Source: Thamnaconus septentrionalis (Eukaryota; Chordata; Actinopteri; Tetraodontiformes; Monacanthidae). From it: a stretch of 64,000 nucleotides of DNA. The stretch spans positions 33,316,493 through 33,380,492 of the forward strand of contig CM020501.1 of assembly GCA_009823395.1 (NCBI GenBank). The letters run 5' to 3'. How positions within the stretch are numbered: the first letter of the stretch is position 1; each line of letters opens with the position of its first letter. The notes beneath the pieces are model-generated. The model was not told the DNA's origin, ran no database searches, and saw only the letters and a program-made list of their open reading frames with translations. This document shows, piece after piece, positions 35,034-47,800 of the stretch. The translations under genes and the position numbers were made by a program.

Positions 35034-36781
35034 ATGGAGGAGAAGACCCACGGCTCCGCCAACAACCAGTACGGCTCGCTGTGGCGCACCGACTGGACCG
35101 CGGAGGGCGACAAGCCAGGTGACGTTTCCGAGTTCCGGTGGGGGCCGGGGAAGACAGCTAGCCGCGCATGTGTTATGCAAGAGGTTGCTGCAAGTGTGTG
35201 TTGAGTTGTGAGTTTACTGTGCGGTCAGTCAGTGTCACACTTCAAGGTTTTGTTAAGAAATTCATTCATTCATTCATTCATTCATGCATTCATGCATTCA
35301 TGTAACAGCCAAGGAGTGGGGCAGTCAGTGTGGGTCACGGCTGTCCATGCTGGCGGCCACCAGTGGAAATGTCAGGGATCCACAGGTGCGTCCGCGTGTC
35401 CAGCAGTGTGGCGGCGGCTGCTGCTGCTGCTGCTGCAAGCGGAACGGCAATAATGAGCCACCTGTGGGCGCCCTGGCGAGGCTTCTCAGCTTTCAGCGGG
35501 TCACTCAAAGGATTTTCTGCACAGCCCGCTGTGAAGCCTCACACCAGTAACTGTCTTTTAAATAAGCCAAGAAGAAGAAGAAGAAGAAGAAGAAGAAGAA
35601 GAAGAAGAAGAAGAAGAAGAAGAAGAAGAAGAAGAAGAAGAAGAAGAAGAAGAAGAAGAAATAATTGGGACTTGTTCTTGCGATCTTGGAGACACGACAA
35701 GTCCGCTTCCCAGTGGGTCGTCACGTTAATTGACTGTCGTGAGTTTCGCTCAATTAGCATCATCGATACCTCGTTGATAATCAACAGCCTTTGTTGAAAA
35801 ATCAACACCTTTGCTAATGGCAGGGACCATCGGGCTTTACTTTAGCTCCTCCTACACCTCCATGTGGGGAAATGCCTGGGACTCTCCAACCTTTTCTCAG
35901 AGCTGAAGATGCCTCAGCTCTGAGAAATGTCTTCAAGATCGCAAGGACAAAAGTCCAGTTGCCCCCAACTTAACCCCTCCCATATTAAGATGACCTGGAC
36001 GACTGAGAACCTTCTCAGACGTCATTCGCTGTTCATCAACTCTTGTTTTTCCTAGAATAGTCGATACTGGAGTGCGAACATTCTAAACTGTCTTCTTTGT
36101 CAGGTTGTTCCCCCTCAGGCGCTTCATTTCTTCAACAGCCTGCTTTGTTTTCTTGGTAGTAAATATCGGAAGCGTGCTTATTGAACAACAGGGGTTCACA
36201 TATTTGAGCACGGTCACATTGCTGTTGGCTGTGTTACTAATGCATACGTTTCTTTTGCCCTTGTTGATGGACCTTCTCTAAAGAGCATGAACGTCATCAG
36301 CCTTCTGGGATGTTCTCAGTTTCTGGTTACTGCTCTAAGTCATTCACAACTTCAGCAGTGAACAGGAGGGCTGGGGGTTTTGGGCAGGAACGGGCACAAC
36401 CGAGGGAAAGCTGAAGGAGATGATGTGAAAGGGTGAAAATGGAGCACAAGTGCAAAGGAGGGGTGATGTGTGTAAAGTGTATAGCGATGAGTCATAACAG
36501 ATGAGCGGCAGAATAACCTGTCCTTGGGAGGCTCTGCGGCGGAACATGTTTGTAATGATGCGACAACATGCAGAAAAATACCTTTGAAGCAGCCTGACGC
36601 ACACTTTTCTGAATCTTATAGATTTCTAAACATTGGGAAAAAAAATTCAGAATTTTTTTTGTTCCTGCCTCTAGAATTTTCTTATAGTAACTCCGGCTCA
36701 GCGGCAGTCAGGTTTTCATCTTGAAATATTGTAATATAAAAACATCTTCATGACCCGTTTGATACGAACAAGTTATTGATA

Positions 36782-36820
<39 letters not shown>

Positions 36821-39800
36821 TTTTAACAAATTACAAAAATATTTTTACAAGATAGGATATCAAGCCTTCACGACAGCTAGGTGGCTAGGAGATGAACTCA
36901 TGCATCCATCTTGCCACCCTCCCGTAGAAATCCTTTTCACTGAACCAGAAGATTCTATCAGCTTTAATTTGGTTTTCAATAGGGATGTTAACAATGAATC
37001 GAGTATCAATTAATTGTCATTCATTCATTCATTCATTCATTCATTCATTCATCTTCTATACCCGCTTCTTCCTATTCAGGGTCCTGGGGGTCTGCTGGAG
37101 CCTCTCCCAGCTGTCTTAGGGCGAAGGCAGGGTGACACCCTGGACAAGTCGCCAGTTCATCGCAGGGCCAATTAATTGTCGCGTTAAGAATTCAATGGAT
37201 TAAATTAAATTAGTCGCAATTAATTGAAAGTGCTTTTACGCGGGTAGTTAATACTATTACAACAGTGTATTGGCAGGAAAGAGCAATTCAGCTGTAGATA
37301 CTGTGATGCTCATAATATACCTAGAGCAAGTTACTCTAGAAAAGTTGAAACGTGACCCATTAGAAGTCAACTTAAAGTCAGAGGATAAATGTTTGTGTTG
37401 TTTCTACTGTTCTCTAATGTAGAAATGGGTCACATTGGACCCTCGATATTATTTAAGGCTCAAATAATGTCCTTACACATTTTTCATTGCGAAAAAAGAT
37501 CGGCTCTTATCAATTAATCGCTAGTCGATCGATAAGGTCAATCAACTAACGATTAATGAGTTAATCGATCATTTGCATCTCTGGTTTTGAAACATCAGGG
37601 AGGTTGCAAGGGGCCTTTCAAGCCCCCCAGAAGGACAAAAGAGGCTGATGAACCAAGGCAGGCTGGAACACAATCATTGATTTATCTACTCTTTTTGTTT
37701 CCTTCTGACTTCTACGTCATATATATTCAAGAATGTTTATGTCTATTAATGTACCAAGGATACCTGTGTTAGTTTCTTGCCCCTAGATGCCAGTTCATTT
37801 GATTTGCATGGTAAAATGCTGTGGCACAGTCATGTCCAGCTAGGAAAAGCGCTCTCCAACAGCTCTCTCTGTCCCTCAGAAGATGAGGTGGTATCCATGG
37901 CAGACTCAACCATCACTGTGGACAACATCGAGGGAGAGCTTTTGAAGATTGAAAGGATCAGAGACGTTCTGGTGAGGAGGGAGTCGGAGCTCAGATACAT
38001 GTAAGTTGCCAAACCACACCGACCTCCTGCTTCGCTCGCTGCAGTTTGGCGCCGCCTGCGACATCTCGCAGGCCAGAAAAAATAGAAAAACATAAAGTTG
38101 AGGGTTGAAAGGCTGAAGATGATGTAAAGTGAGTGCATCTCTGTTTGACTGCGCCAAGTCCGTTTGTGATTTAATCATATATCTTGAATCACCAAAAAAC
38201 AGTTGTTGCAAATTATTTCACAAATTCTTCAAATAAAACACAATATAACATTTTATTTTATGAATAAATGTAGTTATTGTTGTGTTTTAGGATTAAATGT
38301 TTGCCGTTTATACTTGCACTGCGCTTTTGTGGGGACTGAGGCCACGTCTGCATTATTTAAAATCATGTACATCAAAAAAATAATTTGCCTCGTGTTTATT
38401 TTGTAACATAAAAGTCTTATATTGACCAAAAAAAATGTTGCTCTGCCTCAAAGAAAAAACTCAAATACTTATAAATTGTTCTCATTAATTCTGGTGAAAT
38501 TTAGATTTTTTTGATGTCGTTTCTTTACTTCTTTGAGTTTTCTTTTTTAAGATGGAAAAACAAATACATGACTCTTTTTAGTAATTGAGTAACACAGGGG
38601 GGGAGGGGACTAGTGGTGAAGGGCCGAGTGCTGCATGTCATTGGCAGCTCCAGCGGTGCAGGCGAGGTCCGGGTTTGGGCAGCAACAGCCTCGACTCAGG
38701 AGAAGCTGAAGGAGATGGCGCCCGGTGTGAAAAAGGGGGCACAAGTGCGTAAAGTGTGTAGCGATGAGTCATAACAGATGAGCGGCAGGATGAGCTGTCC
38801 TTGGGAGGCTCTGCGGTGCAACATGTCGCCTGTGGTGATGCGAGAACGTGCAGGGAAGCACCTCTGAAGCAGCATGACGCACTTTCTCTGAATCCAACTA
38901 TTAGATATTTTAGTTGCGTGCAAACTCCCAGTGCGAAGTCCTTATCAGTCTTTTGACAGCCAAGTTGTGCAGCACTGTGGCAGGGTATATGGTAAGTCTG
39001 TATATTACACTATTGTATGCTATGTTGATAGATTAAAGGTCTGAACATCTTTTTCTTCTGGGATTTTCTTCAGCTAACTTCAGCTCAGTTTCAGACTGTA
39101 AGGTTTTGATCTTGGCCACGGCATTTCGTCATATTAAAACATCGTTCACGTTCACGTTTCCTCCCTGAGTCCACTCGACTGACCATCAGGCCGCTAATGT
39201 GATGGCTGCTCGTGCCACTTGGCTTCACCTTCAGGCAAGGCAGCAACACAGAAAGATGTGTTTGCATCGCTCATTTATTTTTCCCCTTTCAAACAAACTT
39301 ACTCAAGTGCTCCACAGAAGCACCTTATCTGCGCCATAGATGTTACCTCAGGGTACACACACACACACACACACACACAACTGGCCTAAACCACAGTATT
39401 ATCAGGTTCCCACCCAGAGCACACAATGACGCAACAACGTCATTCAATTCTTCAGTTTGTCATAGCCGAGCCCGTCGACACACTTTCCCACCCGCAGCCT
39501 GATCACACCTGCTCTCCGTTCTCTCTGCTCACTTCATCTCAGCCAAAGCCAATTTCAGTGGCTTTACCTTTACTTTTAAATAGTCGTCCGGGATCATTCG
39601 TGCCGCTGCTCCCTGTGAATGACGTGCACTATCAGGCAGGCGGCAGCTTGTGTCGAGAGGCAGGTGCAGTAGATGAAATGGCAAAATGAGAAAAGAGGGG
39701 GGGGAGTTAATAAAAGTGTGGCGTTCACCCGAAGCAGCATTTTGTTTCCGCAAACAAGTTGGATTGAAAAGGAATGTTTATTCAGCCGTTCTTCTGCATA

Positions 39801-39936
39801 TATAAGACAAGACGCGTCGTGAGCAGTCATCAGACTTATTTTGATTCTGCGTCAGACACCCTCAATGTCTTTGCAAGTCTTTTATCTGTCAGTGTCTGTA
39901 GACATCCAACGGCTTATTACCAGAGTTAAAGTGCAT

Positions 39937-39968
<32 letters not shown>

Positions 39969-40692
39969 CGCCGGCTGAAGTGCCTCCCAGGGAGGCCTTA
40001 ACTCTCTCCAATCAGATGAGACTTTGCCTCATCCAGTTGGAAATCCATCACAATCAGGCTCTCTTCTCAGTCGAGGGTGCGCGGCGTTGGCATGTTGCAG
40101 CGCTAAGACGTGTTCGTGTCTCGTCTGCTTTGTTGTGCCTGCACAGGATGGACGATATTCAGCTGTGCAAGGAGATCACGCGACTGAAGACGGAGCTGCA
40201 CAAACTGGTGTCCGTCCCAGGTAGTGCCGAGTTCTGTGCTTCTGCTCTGAGCTTCTGTCATCATTGCACACTATGTAGAGTGTATGTCCGTGATATTTGG
40301 TGAGCATTTTGGCGCACAGTTCCATGTGGTGTTATACATGGTTGTTTATTCATCAATCAAAAAATTGAGGGATATTTTGTTTGTCTATTCTCTGCATTTC
40401 TGTCATTATCGTCGACTGGATATAAAGCTGGACAGAGTTTCCTCTAATGTTCATTTTGTCTGATTTGGTTTCATTTCATCACTTTCAAGTAAAACGGCCA
40501 TAATGTTGGGGGCGTGGCTGCAAATTGCATGTTTTTTTTTTTGCATCCATTTATTCAGTTTATTCAATAATGGGCCTCAAATTCCAATTTTCAGGATTGT
40601 AGCTAGCGGCTAGTTTCCATCTTCAGTCCCTTGTGGCAGACTGACGTTAGCAATGAGAGATAGAAGGAAAGAGATAGCCACGTGAGTGTGTG

Positions 40693-40728
<36 letters not shown>

Positions 40729-43700
40729 CAATCATCTCTGGTACCACCCCCACAAATCCAAATATGGAGCCTTTTTGAAAATGAAGCGGGAACACAGGAT
40801 GGTGTTGACCATGAGACCAGTCTCTAGCTTCCCAGCGGGTATCTGCAAACCAGTGGGTGATTCACAATGACTCTGTCCATCATGCAGTCCATCATGTGTG
40901 ATGTGTGTAAAGATGGACGGAGTCATCATCCAGTGGTTTGCTCGCTGCCGTTCTGAAGCCTCGAGGCTTGAGCTTCCGGTCCGTTTGAAACTGGAAGATT
41001 GCATTTTTGTTTGTGTTGTCAGTGGTGTTGGAGGTGAGTATTTGCCTTTGTGTGCTTCAACACAGGCTTATAGCAGCGGTAGTGCTACTAAACTTTAGCC
41101 CCCCACCCATATTGCCATTTTCATCCAAAATTGGACCAATTTGAACAAAAGCGACATTAGACTCTATTTGCTGAATTCTTACTGGCGGTGTAGACCAACA
41201 AAAAGTTGTTTTTGTTGCAGTTTGTAACCGTATGAATCTAGCAATTCTAGCCTTCTATCCAGCATTCCGTATTGATAACCTGCAATTTTTAGCCTTTTTG
41301 CAAGCAATTTTGGCGACCCCCCCCCTGCTGGCTAAATGAAATAATGCAGACTTTTGGTGCTTCCGAAATTCCCGACCCCGTGTCCATCATTTTGTGCAGT
41401 CAGTGCCCTGTACCCACGTTGGAAGTAAAGCTAGACAAGTACATCTGTCGTTACATTTCCTGCACGTTATTCCACAGACAACGACAAGTCCAACGAGGAC
41501 CGGCAGAAGGAGGAGGAGCTGCTGCTGCAGATCCAGAAGCTGGTCGAGACCAGAGATTTTCTGGTGGACGATGTCGAGTTTGAACGACTCAGGTGCATTT
41601 GTGTGTTTGTGTTTGGGCTCGTGCGTGTGCGTGTGCGTACATCATGCCTCTGTAGCTTAATTACAACTCAGCTGGAGTCCTTCTGACGGCCATCGCTGTT
41701 GGCTGAATATGAATAATTAAAAGTTGGGAGTGAGGGAGGGGGGGGGTGCAAAGACAGAATTACAGTGCAGAAAAAGCACACTACGTCCAAAATAAATCTC
41801 CTGCAGTGGCAGGGAGAGCTCAACACAATCATCTGTGCGTGGCTGCTGCACATTTTGTCCCCGACTCAAAGTTGATCACTAAGCCTTCCTTCACTGGCCT
41901 CCAGTGTCAGGGTGTCCTGGCTGAGTGCGATTGGTGTTTTCCCCTGGTGTGGAATGAAGACATTTCCTGGCTTAGCAATTAGTCTGTCGCAATATAAAGA
42001 ACAGCATTAGAGTGCAAAATGAAATCCAAATGAGTCCTTCCTACTGCTAGTCCACCATGGCAATAATACTGAAATTTTTAAACAGTACTTAAAGTTTCAC
42101 GCTGTTCTTCAGCTCAACTTCCACCAGAAGTCTGCAGAATGACTTTTGGCCACTTCTTGCCCTGACTCAGCCTCTGCTGCCTGACCTCAAGTCAGCACGA
42201 GTCAAGCACAGGAGCACTTTGCTCCTGCTGGATTGCACCCGAATGAGGGGAAATGTTCAGTCGGGATCCGCCCGTCTATTCAAAGCTAATCCTCTGACTG
42301 TGCTCCCGCAGCAGTGCCGTTTTTCCCTCCTGATTACACGCTCGTATTCACTGCAGGTACGCTCAGGTATTTCCATTCAGAGCGGCGGAAAGCACGGTGG
42401 GGGGGGCTCGTCTCCCTGGCGAATCGTAATGTTGAGAGCTTCCATTATTCTTGGCTTTTTACGGTTGCGGCGCGTAAGCTTAAGCACTCCGGGTGGAGTG
42501 AAGCAGCTGGACTCAGCTCCTCTGAAACCAGTCAATTCAGACTTCAGGGACAAGTTGACAGTTGGTGGAATTTTCTTCCTGAAAGGGGGCGGAAACTTGG
42601 AAGGTCATTTGAGGAACCCATGAGTCAATGAGATTCAAGGTGATCAGATTTTTTTACCACTTGTTCATAAATAGGTTGTATGCTCCTGTAAAAATACCTT
42701 CCTTGGATCCAGAACCACAGCAGATACTTCAATTACATACAATACAACATTTTTTTTTTTTAGCTTTAATCCTCTTGCAGACCCTTCATGTTATAAGATT
42801 AACACTGTGTTGGCAGCTGACGACACGCTGTGAAAAAGCTGAAGGTTCTGCTGGGAGGCGGAGAGGCAGAGCGCTGGAGAGCATCGGTGGGATAATGGAT
42901 GGCAGGGCAGAGAGGCCGCCACGCAACTCAAGGCCACGTTTTCTGTGCCGACAAACACGCTTTCCCCTCGGCCGCTGCATCCCACCACCGACTTGCCTCT
43001 GCTGGACTGACTGCGTCTGCAGATTTCCTCAGCGAGGTGGTTGTTTGAGGACAGAGAGGGCTCACAGGAGCGACTCTTCACCTGCATGTCGCTCCGCGTG
43101 TCTTCCTCTCTGCCCGTTCCGCCTCCGGCAGCCCGTCTTGTAATGACACAATCATTTTCTATACAGGCTGTTGGGTAGCGGAGATGCAGCTTGTCTCTTC
43201 ACTTTGGCTATCATCTTTTATACGGTAACGCTAGTCTTAAATACAGAGGGATCCGGGGGGGGTCGGATGAACCCACGAGACCCCCTGAAAGCCTCAAATT
43301 TAAGGGGGTTTCATGTTTTTTCAAAAAGAAAAAAACAAGATTATGTTTGTTATTGTTACTAATGCTCACTAAAATGTCTTTAAAATCACCCTGTCACATA
43401 TTAAACTGTTTGCGTGTGTATGTGTTTCTATGTAGACTGTCATGGCTTGTATCCATGAAATATTGTAAGGTTATTATCGGCCTGATGCATTTTAAGAAAA
43501 TTTAGATTCGTATTAAGTAATGAACCCAAAAAAATAAATAAATATTGACTGGTAATTCACGCCCTGTGGTCGCCCTGTGGCCTGGGTAAAAGACCAACAG
43601 GTTTGCACTACACATGCCTGATGCGGCACTTGTCTGCATTCGGTGGTGCTGTCTTGACGTCTTTCTTGCTTTAACAGGGAGAAGGAAGAAGACAAAGAAA

Positions 43701-44473
43701 TGGCCGATTTTCTCAAGTCCAAGTTTCCCCAAAGCACAAAGAAAAAAGGTAACGCAGGGAAGTGAAAGCCGCTGTACTCCGGTCCTGTCTCATCTCTCGC
43801 CCCTCGGACACAGTGCTGCCACTCTCTTAAGTGCATTCGGATGTCAGTGCGAGGTGTCCCAATTCTTGAAAAAAACAGGGACAGGGCTGACTGGCAACTT
43901 TGAATGATGGGTTTTTGAGTCTTGATACAAATGTTCAGTCTGCCAGCGAAGCTTTTAATCAACATTTAAGTGTCTCAGTTTAATGACTTTTCTATCTTGA
44001 GGTAATAATGACCATTTATATCTTAATGCTGTTGCTGTTTCTGTAGTAGGCCACCGGGAACTGCTAACAATGTATCATGTTCCCGCTGGAGCATCTTATT
44101 TTTGAGTTGTATTTCCAAACCAACCATGTTAGAGATTGGTCTCGCGGTCATCGCCCTCCAGAGTCCACGCAGTGTTTTGGCAGGGGTTAAAATGGGATAT
44201 GGGATTGGGCCGTGCCATACGTACTTTCTATTTTCAGGAAGTGAGACAACCAAAGGCAGCTAGAGCAAATATTTGTGTCCAGCAATGTGAATGAGTCATG
44301 GCAAATGGCACTGTGTTCTTGTGCTGTCCTTACTTTCGGTGACGTCTTTCTTCCCGGCTGCAGGTGTAGCAACCAGACGGAGGGTTCGGACTCAGTCGGC
44401 GTCCTCGCCCTTCGCCAAGACCGGACTCACTCTGCTGAAGGAATGTTGCGGCTTCACCTGCTCCATCATGTAG
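35034..44473 (+). CDS. bmerb1: bMERB domain-containing protein 1-like, complete
   Basis: Small protein made almost entirely of a bMERB domain, a helical module that in MICAL-family proteins binds Rab8/10-type GTPases. Human BMERB1 (C16orf45) has been linked to microtubules and neuronal differentiation. Exons: 35034-35118, 37880-38000, 40147-40220, 41478-41592, 43678-43748, 44364-44473 (TAG), all in phase, 191 residues (human 204). Landmarks: NQYGSLWRTDW (12-22), GELLKIERIRDVLVRRESEL (about 48-67), MMDDIQLCKEI, RDFLVDDVEFERLREKEEDK, EMADFLKSKF, a basic/Ser linker, and AKTGLTLLKECCGFTCSIM. The last four residues CSIM form a CaaX-like box; human ends CNIM. The start codon has purine -3 and +4 G and gives the expected short N-terminus. 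It may be a fish paralogue and not the strict orthologue. Confidence 0.93.
35570..35661. repeat. (AAG)n microsatellite
   Basis: About 30 GAA/AAG units in bmerb1 intron 1, a purine tract able to form triplex DNA. Preceded by (ATTC)n at 35261-35282. Confidence 0.95.
35880..36025. repeat. Dispersed intronic repeat, copy 3
   Basis: Contains GTCTTCAAGATCGCAAGGAC, AAGTCCAGTTGCC and GACCTGGACGACTGAGAACC, matching the copies at 22210 and 25865. A reversed fragment (CTTGTTCTTGCGATCTTGGA) sits at 35670. Confidence 0.55.
36366..36755. repeat. Intronic duplicated segment, copy 1 (bmerb1 intron 1)
   Basis: Shares long near-identical stretches with 38658-39150 in the same order: AGCGATGAGTCATAACAGAT, TGTCCTTGGGAGGCTCTGCG, GAAGCAGC-TGACGCA, then GGTTTTCATCTTG and TATAAAAACATC-like segments. 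It is not a recognised transposon. Confidence 0.75.
37017..37168 (-). repeat. Teleost interspersed repeat with tetramer tail, reversed copy
   Basis: (TCAT)n at 37017-37052, then the reverse complement of the 27050-27350 repeat: CAGGGTGACACCCTGGACAA and GTCGCCAGTTCATCGCAGGG. Located in bmerb1 intron 1. Confidence 0.65.
38658..39150. repeat. Intronic duplicated segment, copy 2 (bmerb1 intron 2)
   Basis: Direct-orientation counterpart of 36366-36755. The two copies lie on either side of exon 37880-38000 and differ by several small indels and substitutions. Confidence 0.75.
39945..39968. repeat. (GA)n microsatellite
   Basis: About 12 GA units in bmerb1 intron 2. (CA)n runs also occur at 39355-39378 and 40695-40725. 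Confidence 0.85.
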
Positions 44474-44831
44474 CCTGGATCGGACCAGACTGTCGCTGCC
44501 CTACAACAGGGCTAATGCAGGGGGGGGGGGTCGCCAACCACACTGCCTATTCCTCAGATATTAGCATTTCCAGATTTAGTCCTTGAAGTCAGGTAAAGAC
44601 TTGTGAGAACGCGGCCCAGTGCTGCGGGAGCAACAGTCATGCTTGTCGGGAGAGCAGAGGATGCTGCGAGGCGTCCCGGTGAATTTTTCATGCCAAGACT
44701 CAGATGTGTCTTCAGTGTGAGACCTGTTTTTCCAGTCTTGTACGCCTCTTTCTGTATTTTCATTTGACTTCCAAGTTCTTCTCGTATCGCCACCGTCACC
44801 TCCCCTCATGTTTTCATTTGTGCTCATTCTT

Positions 44832-44837
44832 AATAAA
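44832..44837 (+). other. bmerb1 polyadenylation signal
   Basis: AATAAA 359 bases after the stop codon, followed by T/G-containing sequence. Gives a 3' UTR of about 380 nt. Confidence 0.65.
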
Positions 44838-47800
44838 CACAACTTGGCAGCGTCTTCTGAGCTTATCGGACGAAGCAAACCCAGCCTCTGTTGTGTGTAT
44901 GTCTTGTTTTCCTGACACTGAACACCGTCTGGAGAGAAGCCAGCGCGTCTCACGTCAGCGGCCGACGAGCCGGCGCGTCGGCGATGCATGTGAGACCCCT
45001 CTCTGCTCTAATGAGCTTCCTTATGATAACAGCAGGCTGTCGGTGGCGCTCTGTTGGCTCTTTATAATTAATGGAGACTGCACCACTGAAAGTGACACTA
45101 ATTGGGAGCTGCACTCAGACCCAGATTGGCGCAACCTTTAGCCAAGCGGCGCTACGTGTAGGCGGAGGAGCTTTGTCTTCAAACTCGCAGTTTCCTCCAT
45201 TAATTAGACCCTAATGTCAACCTTTAGTCGTGGATCATTATGTTTACCTAAGAGATGCCGTGCGATTCACGCTTCAAGCTGCAATATTCCTTCCTATGTG
45301 CCCACATACGCTCAGTTGCATTTTAACAAAATGCAAAAATTGATGTTTAAAAAAAAAATCATCACGTCCTTTTTTTTTTTTTTTTTTCCCTTTTGCTTTC
45401 TGGCAAGACATAACAGTGTTACTCTGCTTCAGAGGGCATAACACGCTCGCCTGTTTACAGCAGAGTCAAGGACTGCAGTTTAATGTGCACAGGAAATTCT
45501 TCCTCCCGCAAGCACGAGCAGGAAATTGACGATGTCGACCACCAGGTCTAAAATAGACCCTCTCCACTGCAGCAGGCACCTGCACAACACTCAGACTGAA
45601 CTCATTTGCTGATCTGCGACAAAACTTTTCCAGTGTGCTTGTTTAAACCTGAGTTCCCCCCCCCGCCACTGCGAGCAGCCAGGTCCAGTGCATGGCGCAC
45701 AGGGAGGGCCAATCATACTGCAGGACCCATCTCTGTGTTGCCAAGAAGAATAGTCACCATAGCAACCTTGTATAGGCCGTATCTTTACAATGGTGATCAA
45801 AAAGATATGCGTTATTGGTGTGACAAAGGTGTGTGTGAACGCTATCACAGTGAGCAGATGCAATGTTTTCCGCCGCCGTTGCTGCTGTGAGAAGTCACTC
45901 AGTGATTTTTTCCACACTGTAGGCGAATCAGCGATGCAACGTTTTATTCAGCGCAAATTTAACTGTAGATCGGCTCAGCAACGCGGTTGCGGTCTTTGAC
46001 TGGAAAGTGAACCCAAAGACGGCCTTTTTCTTTAATGCTTCAATTTTGCTTTTTTTCTTCGCTGCATTATTTGCTCATTTATTGGACATCTTTTCAATTC
46101 TGTCTCAACACTGTCATTGAGGTTGGGGTGGGGGATGGGGGGTCACATGTCACTCAGCAACCATGCTGAGCGCTGTCACTTGAAGCCCACGGGGGGATTG
46201 AGATGTGTGCCTGTGACGTTGCGACGCTGTTTGCACAGCTATGGCTCACAAACAGCCACTGTGCTGGGCCCTTCCGATCATCTTGTTCTGTTTCTTGGGT
46301 TTTAACTGAATTCTTAAAAAGCAATCAAGGCTAAATGAGCAGCAATCTGGAAGAAGAAAAAAAAAAAAACATCCACTCGCACAAAACTAATTGCACCAGT
46401 AAATAAGGCTCTGGCCCCCAGGAGGACTGTCTCTCTGAATGTGTCTTTTGCGTTTCCTCCTCACTGAAAACCAGCTGCTCGCTGCAGCTATCGAGGCTGC
46501 GTCACCCTCCCTCGCCCTCGCCGAGGCGGCACAGAGAGCGCTAAAGAACATCTCAGGAAAGGCGTGTTTCTCAGAGACAGTTCAAAGGCAAGTCGCGCTG
46601 GCTAAAAGCGTTGGAGGGAGGGGCAAGCGGGTCCAGCGGGCTCCTCGGAGGATCGCAGCATATGAAAACGGAGGCAGGATAAACAAACGGTGACGGCGCT
46701 GGCAAGGCAACGCGCTGGCTGCCGGCTGCTTTCTGTCCTTCAAGACCTCAAAGAAAAGCAAAAGGGATGAAAAATTAACAAAGTGAGCGTGAACTCACTG
46801 CTATTCCGTGCGGCTCGCTGTGGAGGAGAGGAAATGATCAGACAGCTGGGCGCGTCCACCCCTGCGTGGACCTGTTGGACGACACAGTGGGATGGTGAGG
46901 TGATGGATGTGGCAGGTTAGCCCCTTGTAGGGCGATGAACCACATCTGGCCATTTGCACGGGCATATTAATACACATGATAGTATAATAGTCGAGAAACT
47001 GGGACCGTTTTCTTGCCTCTGTTCACATGAGAAGGTTTCAGCTGTGAAGTGTTTGTTGGCTCCATGCTGAAGTTTGCCTAATGAGAATTTCCTCATTACT
47101 GCAGTCTTCATGTCCAAAAGGAATTAATCTCACCACTCCCGAATGTACACTGCAGTGTTGTGTGAGTTTAATGGTGTGTCAAAGAAACGCAAGTTAGCGG
47201 TAGGCTGACCAGTCCAGATATTGACACAACCAATGTTGATATTGCTACGAGTCAATGCCAGCGGGGTGGGAACGACGCTTGACAGCCACGTCCAGAGCCA
47301 ACGAGCACTCCGTTCACATCTTGCATCGCATGGTTTGCGCTTCCCTTCTCCCCAGCTTTGTGTTTTTGTTGTGCAGCATCGTGACTCAGCATACGTACGG
47401 GCGCAGCACTAGGAGAGAGAGGTGTGTTCTGCAACTCACAGCAGGGGAAAGCAGAAATACAACTCAACCTGGAGCTATCTGGAGCGATTGTCGTTCTATC
47501 TGAGCTGTAAGAAAAAAAGAAAAAAAAGTAGTGGTATCAATGAAGACAATACTGGCTTCATAACTACTTGATATCTCATTCATAAACGTATATACTCACA
47601 CACACACACTCACACACACAATTTCTTCTCAAAATAGATCATGTTGGCTACTGCAGGCTTTTGGTATGTGAACAGTCAGAGCTTTGCAAAAACGTCTCTT
47701 TCTGCAGCAACTGTGTGGTCAGTGAGTTGGTAGACGACTTGTCATGTATGTACGAGCTGAAATGTCATGGCGTCTGATATCAAAGGCAGCTCTAGGTTGA

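Noticed and set aside
42628..43143. 171-codon ORF in a bmerb1 intron
   Set aside because: No family match, low-complexity Cys/Arg-rich translation, and no matching exon phases for bmerb1.
46439..46693. 84-codon Ala-rich ORF in the bmerb1-SANT gene gap
   Set aside because: No family resemblance, no flanking splice sites and isolated in non-coding DNA.
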